Assembly (NCBI GenBank): GCA_014381825.1
Contig: JACNKX010000065.1
Location: forward strand, 1 to 64,000
Reading direction: 5' to 3'
Length of the DNA: 64,000 bases
Source of the DNA: Planctomycetota bacterium
GTDB taxonomy: Bacteria > Planctomycetota > Planctomycetia > Pirellulales > Pirellulaceae
Shown here: positions 9,418-18,422 of the stretch, in pieces
Layout: every line of letters begins with the position of its first letter
Position numbering within the stretch: position 1 is the stretch's first letter
Made by a program: the position numbers and the translations under genes
The notes under the pieces: generated by a model
What the model was told of the DNA's origin: nothing
The model's input: the letters and a program-made list of their open reading frames with translations, nothing else
Database searches by the model: none

Positions 9418-11799
9418 AAACTCTTCCCGGCGAAGCAGATAACTCAGAACGCCACGCCACGCTCGCAGCGTGTAGTGCGGATCGGGGTCTCGTGGCCCGT
9501 CGGCCTCGACCGAACGGCAGAAGTAGCTCTCGATCGGCTCAAAATGATCCTGCGCGTTGGCATCGTCGATAATTCCGGCAAACAGCTCAAAGGTTCGCAT
9601 GACCTCTTCGGATTCAAACGTATCGATCCGACCGAGCACATGTTGGTGCAGATGCACGATGGTATCGCGAACCTTTCGATCGTCTGCTTCGTTTGCACGG
9701 GGAATAACATCTGGATCGATGTCAGGAAACAATCGCCGCTCGGTAGGATCGAGTGCAAAGTCAGCGGCTACGTTACGACAGGCGACTGCGTTGGCCATGA
9801 TTCGTTGAACTGCTCCCATCGCACCATTCGGTTCGGCCATGCGCTCGGTCACTTCCTTATAGTCGATACCGCCGTACAGCATCTGCAACTGTTCGCTGAA
9901 GCGATCCCATGGGCGACCAAACACCGCCGAAATCTTTCGTTGCAGCTGTTCGGGGGTCAGCAGGTGAATGACACCGGCGTCGTGCAGCTCGGCTGCCCTC
10001 TGTGGATGAAGTGTGACGGTAGCAGGCCCGTCAACTCGGTAGACCGGTGACATTACCAACTCTTTGAAGACGGCCTTGAGGTTGAAGTTGGCGTTCGCAA
10101 AGCGGTCCGCAATGGCTTCGACTTCGTCTCGTTGCGCCTGATACGCTCGGCGGTGCGCCGTGAAATTCGGATCGTCGATGTCTTGCGGTGGAGTGAGAAC
10201 TTTACGACCCGCCAAGATGTAGTAAGCATGCTCGACCATGGCAACCGCGAAGCGCGGATCTTTTGCAGTCCGCTCGCCTAACCACTGAAGTGCTCGCCAG
10301 CGGTGTTCGCTAGGCAATTGTTCCGGCTCCAAGCCGGGCGCGAACATGTCTTCAAACCAGCCATCTTTGCGAGGGCCATACAGCCCGACGTCGTTGCCGG
10401 TGTCATAGAAATCTTGGAACAAGCCGGCGATCGGGTCGATCGTCTTGTGGCACACGACACAGTCGGCTGCCTGCATCGTTGGGATTTCATATTTCGCATC
10501 GACAGCGGCAGCATCCGTCACACGGGGTGCCAGCTCCATAATGTCGATGCCGAGGAAATGCTGAAAATACATCCGAGCTCGCAAGCGGTTGCGGTTCGTC
10601 TCAGTCGTCGGGTATCGCTTCAGATACTGAAAAGTCGTTAGCAGCCCCGAATGCGGATAGAAGCCTGTCGCCGACTCCTGGTCGGGCTTGCCATCATTGC
10701 GAGTGAGTGCTGGGATCTTGGTCGGGATGAATTCAAGATGGTCATTCGAGTCTTGAAACTTGTCCTTCAATTCGTCGAACACTCCGTAGCCGCGAGCCGT
10801 GTACGGCGACACCATGATGTAGTCGGCCGTGACAAGCTCGGTAACGGGGCGTTCGTTGCGAACGATGTATTTAACTAGCTCGGTTGGCTCGCGCAGCATG
10901 GCTTCGCGATAATCATCCGCCAGCTTGTAGCGCGCCTTCTGACGTTTCTCTTCCGGGATGTGGCTGAGATCATGCTTCTGATTCCATCCTCGAGTGTTAC
11001 TAAAGTTACGATATCCCAGCGCTCGCTCGGGAACACCGTCGTAACCGCGAGTCAGCAAGATATCGTTAAATCCTTCGGCCAACCGCTCGTAGAAGGCATC
11101 TTCGTTCATTAGCGCATTCAGCGCATTGCTGATCGCTTCTGCTCCATCGGCTGCAACTGCGGCGTGTTCTTGATCCGTTGGCAAACGTCCAGCGAGCGAT
11201 AGCGTGACACGACGCAACAGTCTTCGATCATCGAGCATCTGAAGATCGGCAAAGAATCGACTGGCGTCGTAGCGTGTGGTTCCAGATAGTGTCTCGGAAC
11301 GCGATGATTTACCTTCGATACGGCGAACAAAGCGTTCCAAAACATGATGGCCCGTCGAGTCTGGTTTGAGTACTTCTCCACCACCATGCTCCAACTCTCC
11401 CGCGATCTTCATCAGCAATCGCGAACGCTCACCTTCTCGCAACGCCGCCATCTTGGCCAACGCATTACGATTATGTGACATCACCTTAGATCGCTCCGCG
11501 CTCTTCACCTGAGAGATGTCGTGCAAAAGGAACGCGCTCTTCGACGCGTCACCTTTGGAGTTGTGGCACTTCAAACAGGTCCGTTCTCCAACCTTGGCCC
11601 AAACTTCGTCAACAAAATAACGGTCAACGGCCACGCACTCGCGTTCGGTATGACTCTCTTCCTCGTCGCTCGTGGAAGAGGTCGGTGATTGACCAAGAGC
11701 AGCACTGCTCGCCGAAACTAGCAGAGAGAATAGTGCGACAAACGAGCGTATTGCCACAAAAGATCTTCCTCGAATCGAGCCGATCGCACGCAGTCTCAC
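9406..11799 (-). CDS. Planctomycete cytochrome-motif protein (DUF1549/DUF1592-like)
   Basis: A 797-aa secreted protein. A Sec-type signal (SFVALFSLLVSASSAALG, cleavage near residue 35) is followed by a haem c motif ERTCLKCHNSKGD near 75-85 and by a second motif AADCVVCHKTIDPIAG near 435-450. DRRLLRRVTLSLAGRLPT near residue 190 resembles the start of DUF1549-type domains, but the later parts lack the RYGERW and NRxW motifs of the DUF1549/DUF1553 proteins in this window, so it is a different sub-family, nearer to DUF1588/DUF1592-type proteins. It probably works in the periplasm with the DUF1501 protein at 7138. The exact Pfam assignment is uncertain. Confidence 0.75.
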   Translation of the reverse strand: MRLRAIGSIRGRSFVAIRSFVALFSLLVSASSAALGQSPTSSTSDEEESHTERECVAVDRYFVDEVWAKVGERTCLKCHNSKGDASKSAFLLHDISQVKSAERSKVMSHNRNALAKMAALREGERSRLLMKIAGELEHGGGEVLKPDSTGHHVLERFVRRIEGKSSRSETLSGTTRYDASRFFADLQMLDDRRLLRRVTLSLAGRLPTDQEHAAVAADGAEAISNALNALMNEDAFYERLAEGFNDILLTRGYDGVPERALGYRNFSNTRGWNQKHDLSHIPEEKRQKARYKLADDYREAMLREPTELVKYIVRNERPVTELVTADYIMVSPYTARGYGVFDELKDKFQDSNDHLEFIPTKIPALTRNDGKPDQESATGFYPHSGLLTTFQYLKRYPTTETNRNRLRARMYFQHFLGIDIMELAPRVTDAAAVDAKYEIPTMQAADCVVCHKTIDPIAGLFQDFYDTGNDVGLYGPRKDGWFEDMFAPGLEPEQLPSEHRWRALQWLGERTAKDPRFAVAMVEHAYYILAGRKVLTPPQDIDDPNFTAHRRAYQAQRDEVEAIADRFANANFNLKAVFKELVMSPVYRVDGPATVTLHPQRAAELHDAGVIHLLTPEQLQRKISAVFGRPWDRFSEQLQMLYGGIDYKEVTERMAEPNGAMGAVQRIMANAVACRNVAADFALDPTERRLFPDIDPDVIPRANEADDRKVRDTIVHLHQHVLGRIDTFESEEVMRTFELFAGIIDDANAQDHFEPIESYFCRSVEADGPRDPDPHYTLRAWRGVLSYLLRREEFLYE

Positions 11800-11893
11800 G
11801 CTTCAACTCCATTAACTGTGACTAGATATCAATCCACTACACCCTATTAGACCCCAAATGACAAGCAAGTGACACGCGTTGTTCATGTTCTAC

Positions 11894-11922
11894 TTGACCC
11901 CCAGCTTGTTAGTGTATATATT
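11894..11922 (+). promoter_or_regulatory. Predicted sigma70 promoter of pncB-nadE
   Basis: TTGACC (11894-11899), a 17-nt spacer and TATATT (11917-11922) match the sigma70 consensus well. The -10 box lies inside the palindrome at 11905-11933, so a bound repressor would block it. The RBS and the GTG start of pncB follow some 25-40 nt downstream. Confidence 0.7.
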
Positions 11923-11933
11923 ACACTAACAAG
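11905..11933. promoter_or_regulatory. Predicted NrtR operator upstream of pncB
   Basis: A perfect palindrome: 12-nt arms CTTGTTAGTGTA and TACACTAACAAG around TATAT. The core TTAGTGT-N7-ACACTAA has the same half-sites and spacing as the site before nrtR at 15514. The assignment to NrtR rests on this sharing, on the nrtR gene nearby and on the NAD functions of the controlled genes; binding is inferred. Confidence 0.8.
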
Positions 11934-11958
11934 CAGCATCAGCGACAGGAGTAGGATC

Positions 11959-13431
11959 GTGGGGACGCTAGACAGCATTTACAGAACGTCTTTGGCACTT
12001 CTTACCGACCTTTACCAGCTGACGATGGCGTACGGCTATTGGAAATCGGCGCGTGCCGAGCGAGAGGCTGTGTTTCATCTATTCTTCCGAACGAATCCAT
12101 TCGAGGGTGGCTACACGATTGCCGCTGGGTTGCAATATGTCACCGATTACCTCACCGGCTTCCGATTCTCGGAAGAAGACATCGAGTACCTTTCCCAGTT
12201 AGAAGGCAACGACGAACAAAAACTCTTCGACCCAGAATTCCTTGAGCACTTAGCGCAACTCAAGCTGCAAGTCGACGTCGATGCTGTTCCAGAAGGCACC
12301 GTCGTCTTTCCACATGAGCCGTTCGTACGAGTGAAAGGTCCGATCCTTCAGTGTCAGATCCTGGAGACTGCACTGCTGAACTTCGTCAACTTTCAATCGC
12401 TGATTGCGACGAAAGCGGCAAGAATCGTTTCTGCGACGGGCGGCGATCCCGTTTTGGAATTTGGGCTACGTCGTGCTCAAGGCATTGACGGGGCGTTGGC
12501 TGCAAGCCGTGCGGCATACATTGGTGGCTGTAGTGCGACGTCTAACGTTCTGGCAGGCAAGCTCTTTGGCATCCCGGTCAGAGGGACGCACGCGCACAGC
12601 TGGGTAATGTCGTTCGACGACGAGATGTCGGCGTTTGAAACCTATGCGGCGGCCATGCCGAACAATTGCGTCTTCCTCGTTGATACGTACGACACAATCG
12701 AAGGTGTCCGCAAGGCAATCAAAGTCGGTCTCAAGCTCAGAAATTTGGGCCACGAAATGGCGGGCATTCGCCTCGATTCCGGCGACCTCGCGTATTTAAG
12801 TATCGACGCTCGGCGGCTGTTGGACGAAGCAGGATTTCCCGATGCTGCGATCGTTGCCAGTAACGACCTCGACGAAGGCATCATCGCGAACCTGAAGGAA
12901 CAAGACGCGAAGATTGCGGTTTGGGGAGTCGGTACCAAGCTAGTTACCGCCTATGACCAGCCCGCTCTCGGCGGAGTGTACAAGCTGGGGGCCATGAAGA
13001 ACGATTCCGGCGAGTGGGAACCCAAAGTAAAACTCTCGGAACAAGTGATTAAGACATCGACGCCGGGAATGTTGCAAGTACGCCGTTTCTGTGATAGCGC
13101 GGGACCCATTGCAGACATGATCTACAACGAACTTGGCAGCGAGCCGGCTGATGCCGCGATGATTGATCCGCTCGACCCGACTCGCCGTCGCCAGTTTGAT
13201 CGAAGTACTTCAAGCGACGACCTGTTGATTCCAGTCGTCCGCGCTGGCGAATTAGTGCAAACCGCTGAAAACCTCGACACGATCCGCTCGCGAGCGGATC
13301 GCCAGCTAAACATGTTTCACACTGGAATCCGACGACACCTCAACCCACACCAATTTCCCGTGGGGCTGGAGCAGAATCTTCACGACCTCAAGAAGAAGTT
13401 GATTCTCAAAGCGCGAGGCGTCGCAACCTAG
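11959..13431 (+). CDS. pncB: Nicotinate phosphoribosyltransferase
   Basis: Converts nicotinate and PRPP to nicotinate mononucleotide, the committed step of the Preiss-Handler route. The chosen start is GTG 11959, preceded at 7 nt by AGGAG (11947-11951) and placed after the operator; it gives 490 aa beginning [21 protein letters not shown] start at 11869 would put the promoter and operator inside the gene. Motifs: [64 protein letters not shown] (the His phosphorylated in this family) and [13 protein letters not shown]. nadE follows after 40 nt, so the two are probably cotranscribed. Confidence 0.95.
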   Translation: MGTLDSIYRTSLALLTDLYQLTMAYGYWKSARAEREAVFHLFFRTNPFEGGYTIAAGLQYVTDYLTGFRFSEEDIEYLSQLEGNDEQKLFDPEFLEHLAQLKLQVDVDAVPEGTVVFPHEPFVRVKGPILQCQILETALLNFVNFQSLIATKAARIVSATGGDPVLEFGLRRAQGIDGALAASRAAYIGGCSATSNVLAGKLFGIPVRGTHAHSWVMSFDDEMSAFETYAAAMPNNCVFLVDTYDTIEGVRKAIKVGLKLRNLGHEMAGIRLDSGDLAYLSIDARRLLDEAGFPDAAIVASNDLDEGIIANLKEQDAKIAVWGVGTKLVTAYDQPALGGVYKLGAMKNDSGEWEPKVKLSEQVIKTSTPGMLQVRRFCDSAGPIADMIYNELGSEPADAAMIDPLDPTRRRQFDRSTSSDDLLIPVVRAGELVQTAENLDTIRSRADRQLNMFHTGIRRHLNPHQFPVGLEQNLHDLKKKLILKARGVAT

Positions 13432-13471
13432 TCGCCCGGCGCGAACCATTGGCAGCGAGACAGACATCACA

Positions 13472-15469
13472 ATGCATCTTATTAACGTGGCAGCCGCTGC
13501 ACTCAATCAGACACCGCTTGACTGGGTCGGCAACGCTAGGAACATTTGCGACGCGATCACCTCGGCCCGGACACAAGGGGCCAGCATCGCATGCCTTCCT
13601 GAACTGTGCATCACCGGCTACGGCTGCGAGGATGCCTTCCTCTCCGCAGATGCACAGCAACGAGCCCTTCAGATACTAAAGGACCTCGTTCAGCATACGA
13701 AAGACTTGATCGTTTCGATCGGCTTGCCTCTGTTCCATGGTGGAGCACTTTACAACTGCGTTTGTATTATTGCGGACCAGCGGATATTGGGCTTCGTGCC
13801 CAAAAGCAATCTGGCTGGCGATGGCATTCACTACGAACCTCGCTGGTTCAAAGCTTGGCCGCTCCGGCGCGTTAGCGAGATTGCGATTGACGGCAAAACA
13901 TATCCGATCGGGAACTTGATATTTGAATTGGGCGGAGTGCGGATCGGACTCGAGATCTGCGAGGATGCCTGGGTAGCGAACCGACCTGGACGGGAATTGT
14001 CGATCGCAGCCACTGATATCATTCTGAATCCTAGCGCGAGCCACTTCGCGTTTGGAAAGCACGAGGTCCGTCGGCGGCTAGTAATGGAAAGCTCTCGCGC
14101 CTTAGGCGTAAGCTATGTCTACGCGAACCTGCTGGGAAACGAAGCAGGACGAGTCATCTACGACGGAGCGGCGCTGATCTCTAGCAATGGTCGAATGATC
14201 GCGGAGGGACCACGGCTGTCCTATTCGGACTTCGTTGTGACGACCGCGCAAGTTGACGTCGACACGACGCGCATGAACCGAACTCGTTTGGCCAGCTTTC
14301 AGCCCGACGATCATGAGTGCGACATTACGCGCGTGCGAGAAGCGTTCGCGTTCCCTGAAGTCCAGCCATGGAAGAGCGAGCCGCAGACTGCTTCCTGGGA
14401 GGCAGGTCCGCATCTCAAGGAAGAGGAATTCGCCAGGACGGTTGCCTTGGGGTTATTCGACTACCTTCGCAAGAGTCTCGCCAACGGATTCGTTGTTTCG
14501 CTAAGCGGTGGTGCGGATTCCTCGGCGGTGGCGTTGCTTGTCTGGCTCGCAGTTCGATTCGGTATCGACGAACTCGGTTTCGACGACTTCGTCGAAAAAC
14601 TGTCGCATGCTGTGAGGTGTAAAGTACCAACCGGTCCAGATGCGATGGTCAGCAAACTACTGACTTGCGTTTACCAAGCGACCCGAAACAGCTCGCAAAC
14701 CACCGAACACGCCGCCCGGACGTTGGCTGCGGCTTTGAAGGCGAACTATATGCGGCTCGATGTCGATCCGATGGTCGAGTCTTACATCGCCGAACTTTCG
14801 ACGCATCTCGGTCGTAAATTGAATTGGCAAGACGACGACATAGCGATGCAGAACATTCAAGCTCGTGCACGAGCACCTAGCGTTTGGCTGCTAGCAAACG
14901 TTCGCAATGCGTTACTGCTGGCAACGAGCAATCGATCCGAAGCTGCTGTGGGCTACGCGACAATGGATGGCGACACGTGTGGTGGCTTGGCTCCAATTGC
15001 TGGCATCGACAAAGCGTTCTTGCGAGATTGGCTTGTGTGGATGTTCGACGAGGGCCCGGAGAGTGTGGGCCGCGTGCCAGAGCTCGACCAAGTTATCAGC
15101 CAGCAGCCTACCGCTGAGCTTCGTCCTCAGGAAGCTTCTCAAACTGACGAATCCGACCTAATGCCTTACCGATTGCTCGACTGGATCGAGCGAGCTGCGA
15201 TTCGCGACAAGCACGGTCCCATCGACGTGTTTCGTAGGATGCGGATTGAGTTCCCGGCATATACGAAAGAGCAACTCGCCGCTTGGATCGATCGGTTCTT
15301 TCGACTCTGGGCCCGTAACCAGTGGAAACGCGAGCGTTACGCGCCGTCGTTTCATCTCGATGATGAAAACCTGGACCCGAAGACATGGTGCCGATTCCCA
15401 ATCCTTTCAGGTGGCTTCGAGCAAGAACTCACTGAAATGAATCAGCTTCAGGAAACTGTAGAAATCTAA
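13472..15469 (+). CDS. nadE: Glutamine-dependent NAD+ synthetase
   Basis: Amidates nicotinate adenine dinucleotide to NAD+ with ammonia from glutamine and energy from ATP. The 665 aa fit the long two-domain form. Residues 1-300 are a nitrilase-type glutaminase: Glu in LPELCITGYG, Lys in GFVPKSNLAGDG, Cys in LEICEDAW. Residues about 320-665 are the synthetase with the P-loop SLSGGADSSAVALLVW and LLATSNRSEAAVGYATMDGD. All three glutaminase residues are present. The Shine-Dalgarno is weak, consistent with translation from the pncB message. The adenylyltransferase step (nadD) between PncB and NadE is not encoded in the window. Confidence 0.96.
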   Translation: MHLINVAAAALNQTPLDWVGNARNICDAITSARTQGASIACLPELCITGYGCEDAFLSADAQQRALQILKDLVQHTKDLIVSIGLPLFHGGALYNCVCIIADQRILGFVPKSNLAGDGIHYEPRWFKAWPLRRVSEIAIDGKTYPIGNLIFELGGVRIGLEICEDAWVANRPGRELSIAATDIILNPSASHFAFGKHEVRRRLVMESSRALGVSYVYANLLGNEAGRVIYDGAALISSNGRMIAEGPRLSYSDFVVTTAQVDVDTTRMNRTRLASFQPDDHECDITRVREAFAFPEVQPWKSEPQTASWEAGPHLKEEEFARTVALGLFDYLRKSLANGFVVSLSGGADSSAVALLVWLAVRFGIDELGFDDFVEKLSHAVRCKVPTGPDAMVSKLLTCVYQATRNSSQTTEHAARTLAAALKANYMRLDVDPMVESYIAELSTHLGRKLNWQDDDIAMQNIQARARAPSVWLLANVRNALLLATSNRSEAAVGYATMDGDTCGGLAPIAGIDKAFLRDWLVWMFDEGPESVGRVPELDQVISQQPTAELRPQEASQTDESDLMPYRLLDWIERAAIRDKHGPIDVFRRMRIEFPAYTKEQLAAWIDRFFRLWARNQWKRERYAPSFHLDDENLDPKTWCRFPILSGGFEQELTEMNQLQETVEI

Positions 15470-15508
15470 CCGCCATGCACAAATCTTCAGAAGATTTTAT
15501 TTCGCCCG

Positions 15509-15537
15509 TTGACATAGTGTATATATAACACTATTAT
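15509..15537 (+). promoter_or_regulatory. Predicted sigma70 promoter of nrtR operon
   Basis: TTGACA (15509-15514), 17 nt, TATTAT (15532-15537): a perfect -35 box and a near-perfect -10 box. The operator palindrome fills the spacer and touches both boxes, which implies strong but fully repressible expression and autoregulation of nrtR. Confidence 0.75.
15514..15534. promoter_or_regulatory. Predicted NrtR operator upstream of nrtR
   Basis: ATAGTGT-ATATATA-ACACTAT, 7-nt perfect arms with a 7-nt A/T spacer. It shares the half-site WAGTGT and the exact spacing with the pncB operator at 11905. The position between the -35 and -10 boxes is typical of a repressor site. Confidence 0.8.
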
Positions 15538-15567
15538 TCGTGTGCATAGAACACTAAGGAAGTCGAG

Positions 15568-16257
15568 ATGAGTTATAGCTACGAATACCCGCGAGCCGCA
15601 CTGACCGTCGACTGTGTCGTCTTTGGCCTCGACGACGACGACTTAAAGGTACTGCTGATCCAACGCGATTTGCCGCCCTTCGAGGGTCGCTGGGCGTTGC
15701 CGGGCGGCTTCGTGCGGCTGGATGAAACCTTAGAAGAGTCTGCTCGCCGCGAACTTCAGGAAGAAACAGGCATTGAGAACGTGTACTTGGAACAGCTCTA
15801 TACGATCGGAGACGTTCACCGAGATCCGCGTGAGCGAGTTGTGACGGTAGCATATTACGCCCTAGTAAAGCTTTCCGATCATCGTGTTCGGGCTGCGACC
15901 GACGCTCGTAGCGCCGCATGGTTCGCGATCGACGATATCCCGTCGCTGGCGTTTGATCACCCGAAGATCCTTGAGATGGCACACGAACGACTGCGAGGCA
16001 AGGTCCGGTACCAGCCGATTGGATTCGAGTTGTTACCGGCGAAGTTTACTCTGCGGCAAATCCAGGACTTGTACGAAGTCGTGCTGGATCGACCGCTCGA
16101 CAAGCGGAACTTCCGCAAGAAAATTCTCAGCATGGGCATCTTGGTGGAACTTGATGAAGTCGAGACCGATGTGGCGCACCGCGCGGCCAGGCTCTACAAG
16201 TTTGATCGCCGTGGATACAAGCGACTGTCGAAACAAGGGTTCAATTTCGAGATTTGA
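15568..16257 (+). CDS. nrtR: NrtR, Nudix-related repressor of NAD metabolism
   Basis: A 229-aa regulator with an N-terminal Nudix-like ligand domain (about 10-140) and a C-terminal winged helix (about 150-229; [32 protein letters not shown]). Characterised NrtR proteins repress NAD genes and release DNA when they bind ADP-ribose. Here the Nudix box is intact: [16 protein letters not shown] then LQEETGI fits Gx5Ex7REUxEExGU, so catalysis on ADP-ribose or a related compound is possible, although many NrtR proteins have lost it. It lies between its two predicted target operons, with its own operator at 15514. pncA starts 8 nt after its stop. Confidence 0.9.
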   Translation: MSYSYEYPRAALTVDCVVFGLDDDDLKVLLIQRDLPPFEGRWALPGGFVRLDETLEESARRELQEETGIENVYLEQLYTIGDVHRDPRERVVTVAYYALVKLSDHRVRAATDARSAAWFAIDDIPSLAFDHPKILEMAHERLRGKVRYQPIGFELLPAKFTLRQIQDLYEVVLDRPLDKRNFRKKILSMGILVELDEVETDVAHRAARLYKFDRRGYKRLSKQGFNFEI

Positions 16258-16265
16258 GCATCACG

Positions 16266-16904
16266 ATGAACGCACTCATCCTGGTTGATTTGCAAAACGA
16301 TTTTATGCCCGGTGGCGCGTTGGCGGTAGCCGATGGCGACGCCGTCGTACCGATCGCCAACCGTCTCATGCCACATTTTGACATCGTTGTTGCGACACAA
16401 GATTGGCATCCGGCAATTCACAAGAGCTTCGCCAGTCAACACGAAGGGACGAGCATCGGAGATGTCGTAAAACTCAATGGACTCGAGCAGATGCTGTGGC
16501 CTGATCATTGCATTCAGGACTCATTGGGAGCGGCATTGCACGCGGACCTGGACGCTGGCCGGATCCAACGAGTGTTCCAGAAAGGCACCGACATCGACAT
16601 CGATAGTTACAGCGGATTCTTCGATAACGGTTATCGACAAGGCACCGGGCTTAGCGAGTTCCTCAGGGAGCACAACGTCGCAGATGTCTCGGTGATGGGA
16701 CTAGCAACGGACTACTGCGTGAAGTTCACGGCGTTCGATGCAGTAAAACTTGGTCTGACGACTCACTTAATCAAAGACGGATGCCGAGGCGTGAACGTGA
16801 ATCCGGGGGATGTAGATCGAGCCCTAGAAGAAATGAGTAGGGTCGGAGTGCGAGTCGTTACGGCCGCAGAGATTCAGACCGGCGAGAAATCTAAAAAAAC
16901 GTAA
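16266..16904 (+). CDS. pncA: Nicotinamidase
   Basis: Deaminates nicotinamide to nicotinate, feeding PncB. Starting at ATG 16266 (MNALILVDLQNDFMPGGALA) the protein has 212 aa, the family norm; a TTG 12 nt upstream would overlap the nrtR stop and is less likely. The catalytic triad is visible: Asp in LVDLQNDF, Lys in VFQKGTD and Cys in GLATDYCVKFTA. The metal site is ATQDWHPAIHKSF (Asp, His, His). It follows nrtR by 8 nt and so belongs to the same operon. Nicotinamide would come from any NAD+-cleaving enzyme, including reactions upstream of the ADP-ribose genes that follow. Confidence 0.95.
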   Translation: MNALILVDLQNDFMPGGALAVADGDAVVPIANRLMPHFDIVVATQDWHPAIHKSFASQHEGTSIGDVVKLNGLEQMLWPDHCIQDSLGAALHADLDAGRIQRVFQKGTDIDIDSYSGFFDNGYRQGTGLSEFLREHNVADVSVMGLATDYCVKFTAFDAVKLGLTTHLIKDGCRGVNVNPGDVDRALEEMSRVGVRVVTAAEIQTGEKSKKT

Positions 16905-16944
16905 GGTGGCGGTTTCAGCTACGCAAAACACCAAGAGAAGTGAA

Positions 16945-17490
16945 ATGAACGAAAAAGAGCTACGAACGAAAAGCAAATTCCTCAGCCTCGTTCTGAGGCA
17001 CCAACCAGAGACGATCGGAGTCACTTTGGATGACGCGGGGTGGGTGAATGTCAACGAGTTGACCACCGCGTTGTCTCGCCACGGAAAGGGTATGTCGCGA
17101 GAGACCTTGGAAGAGGTCGTTCGCACGAATGACAAGCAGAGGTTCTCGTTCAGCGATGACGGTGTTGAGATTCGAGCGAACCAAGGTCACTCGGTCGGCA
17201 TCGAACTGGGATATCAAACTGCAACCCCGCCAGACATTCTGTATCACGGAACACCGCAACAATTCGTTGAGGCGATCGCGAGAGACGGTCTCAAAAAGAT
17301 GAATCGACATCACGTCCATCTTCATGTCGACCTGACGATTGCCACAGACGTCGGGCGTCGACGCGGGAAGCCGGTCCTACTCCAGGTAAGAGCTTCGGAT
17401 ATGCATCAGGCTGGACATGAATTCTTCGTCACACCGAACGATGTTTGGCTGACCGATCGCGTTCCAATTGAATACATCGATTTCTCGTGA
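16945..17490 (+). CDS. kptA: RNA 2'-phosphotransferase (Tpt1/KptA family)
   Basis: A 181-aa Tpt1/KptA protein. The family moves an internal RNA 2'-phosphate to NAD+, releasing nicotinamide and ADP-ribose 1'',2''-cyclic phosphate; some members also ADP-ribosylate RNA or DNA ends. The conserved Arg-His pair is at residues 18-19 (LSLVLRHQPETIG); further family motifs are VVRTNDKQRFSF, ILYHGTPQQF, HHVHLHVDLTIATDVGRRRG and GHEFFVTPNDVWLTDRVP. The start is ATG 16945 with AGAGAAG just upstream, in preference to an in-frame start 39 nt earlier. It lies 40 nt after pncA. Most bacteria have no known RNA 2'-phosphate substrate, so its biological target here is open; its place in an NAD operon is informative. 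Confidence 0.93.
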   Translation: MNEKELRTKSKFLSLVLRHQPETIGVTLDDAGWVNVNELTTALSRHGKGMSRETLEEVVRTNDKQRFSFSDDGVEIRANQGHSVGIELGYQTATPPDILYHGTPQQFVEAIARDGLKKMNRHHVHLHVDLTIATDVGRRRGKPVLLQVRASDMHQAGHEFFVTPNDVWLTDRVPIEYIDFS

Positions 17491-17555
17491 AACGAGCTTG
17501 ACGAGGCAGCTAAAGACACGATGACGAGAACATAAAGAAAGGTAGCAGAGAAGCC

Positions 17556-18422
17556 ATGACGAATCGGATGAAACGACAATCCATCGCAAAGGAAACGGTT
17601 GAAATCCTTGAGCGAGGCTCGTACATGTGCACGGCGGGTCAGACCGTAACCATCGATGAACTCCTCCAGAACGCTGTTGCGAATACGACGCACTATGGTC
17701 CAAACGCGTTCGACGATGTATTTGCCGCACGTGACGCCGCACTCCAGCAATCGACTGGGGTGACGGAGACGCGATTCGAGGTCATCAACACAACGACACT
17801 GGCGGCAGCTCGTTCGCTCGTTGATAAAGATCCTTCACGGCGTGTTGTTTGCCTTAACTTCGCATCGGCGAAAAATCCAGGCGGAGGCTTCCTCAGCGGG
17901 AGCCAGGCCCAGGAAGAAAGCCTCGCTCGCGCCACCGGTCTGTACGCCTGCATTAACGGTGTTCGAGAATACTACGATACCAACCGGGAGTGCGGAACAT
18001 GTCTCTACACCGACCACATGATCTATTCTCCCGATGTACCTGCGTTCCGTGACGACCGCGATGAGCTACTGTCGGCACCCTACAGCGTGTCGATTATCAC
18101 TGCGCCGGCGGTCAACGCGGGGGCACTCGCGAAGAGCCAGCCTGATCAAATCGAGAAGATCGCCAATACGATGATTCATCGGATAGAAAAAGTACTAGCC
18201 CTCGCGGTGGCTCATGGGCATCGCTCGATCGTCCTCGGTGCCTGGGGATGTGGCGTATTTAAGAATGACCCTCGCAACGTCGCCGAATGGTTTCACGATC
18301 GTCTTTGTACGCAAGTGACACTTAGGTATGCATTTGATCGAGTTATCTTTGCAATTCTGGACACGACGACCGATTTAGATATCATCCGGCCCTTTCAAGA
18401 TCGCTTCAGTGAGAATCTATAA
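17556..18422 (+). CDS. Microbial PARG-type ADP-ribose glycohydrolase (TIGR02452 family)
   Basis: A 288-aa macrodomain-fold protein. The PARG signature GGG-x7-QEE is complete (NPGGGFLSGSQAQEESL; GGG at 109-111, QEE at 119-121), and an N-terminal helical region (residues 1-60, MKRQSIAKETVEILERG) matches the microbial PARG architecture. GAWGCGVFKNDPRNVAEWF near 230 is the C-terminal phosphate-binding loop. Known enzymes split ADP-ribose polymers or conjugates to free ADP-ribose. In this operon it could also act on the phosphorylated ADP-ribose made by KptA, as some macrodomain phosphatases do; that is inference. AGAGAAG precedes ATG 17556, and its stop overlaps the next start (TAATG), so translation is coupled. 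Confidence 0.88.
   Translation: MTNRMKRQSIAKETVEILERGSYMCTAGQTVTIDELLQNAVANTTHYGPNAFDDVFAARDAALQQSTGVTETRFEVINTTTLAAARSLVDKDPSRRVVCLNFASAKNPGGGFLSGSQAQEESLARATGLYACINGVREYYDTNRECGTCLYTDHMIYSPDVPAFRDDRDELLSAPYSVSIITAPAVNAGALAKSQPDQIEKIANTMIHRIEKVLALAVAHGHRSIVLGAWGCGVFKNDPRNVAEWFHDRLCTQVTLRYAFDRVIFAILDTTTDLDIIRPFQDRFSENL

Noticed and set aside
11869-11958. Earlier in-frame start for pncB
   Set aside because: It would place the promoter and the operator palindrome inside the gene; GTG 11959 has a good AGGAG and begins at the family's normal N-terminus.
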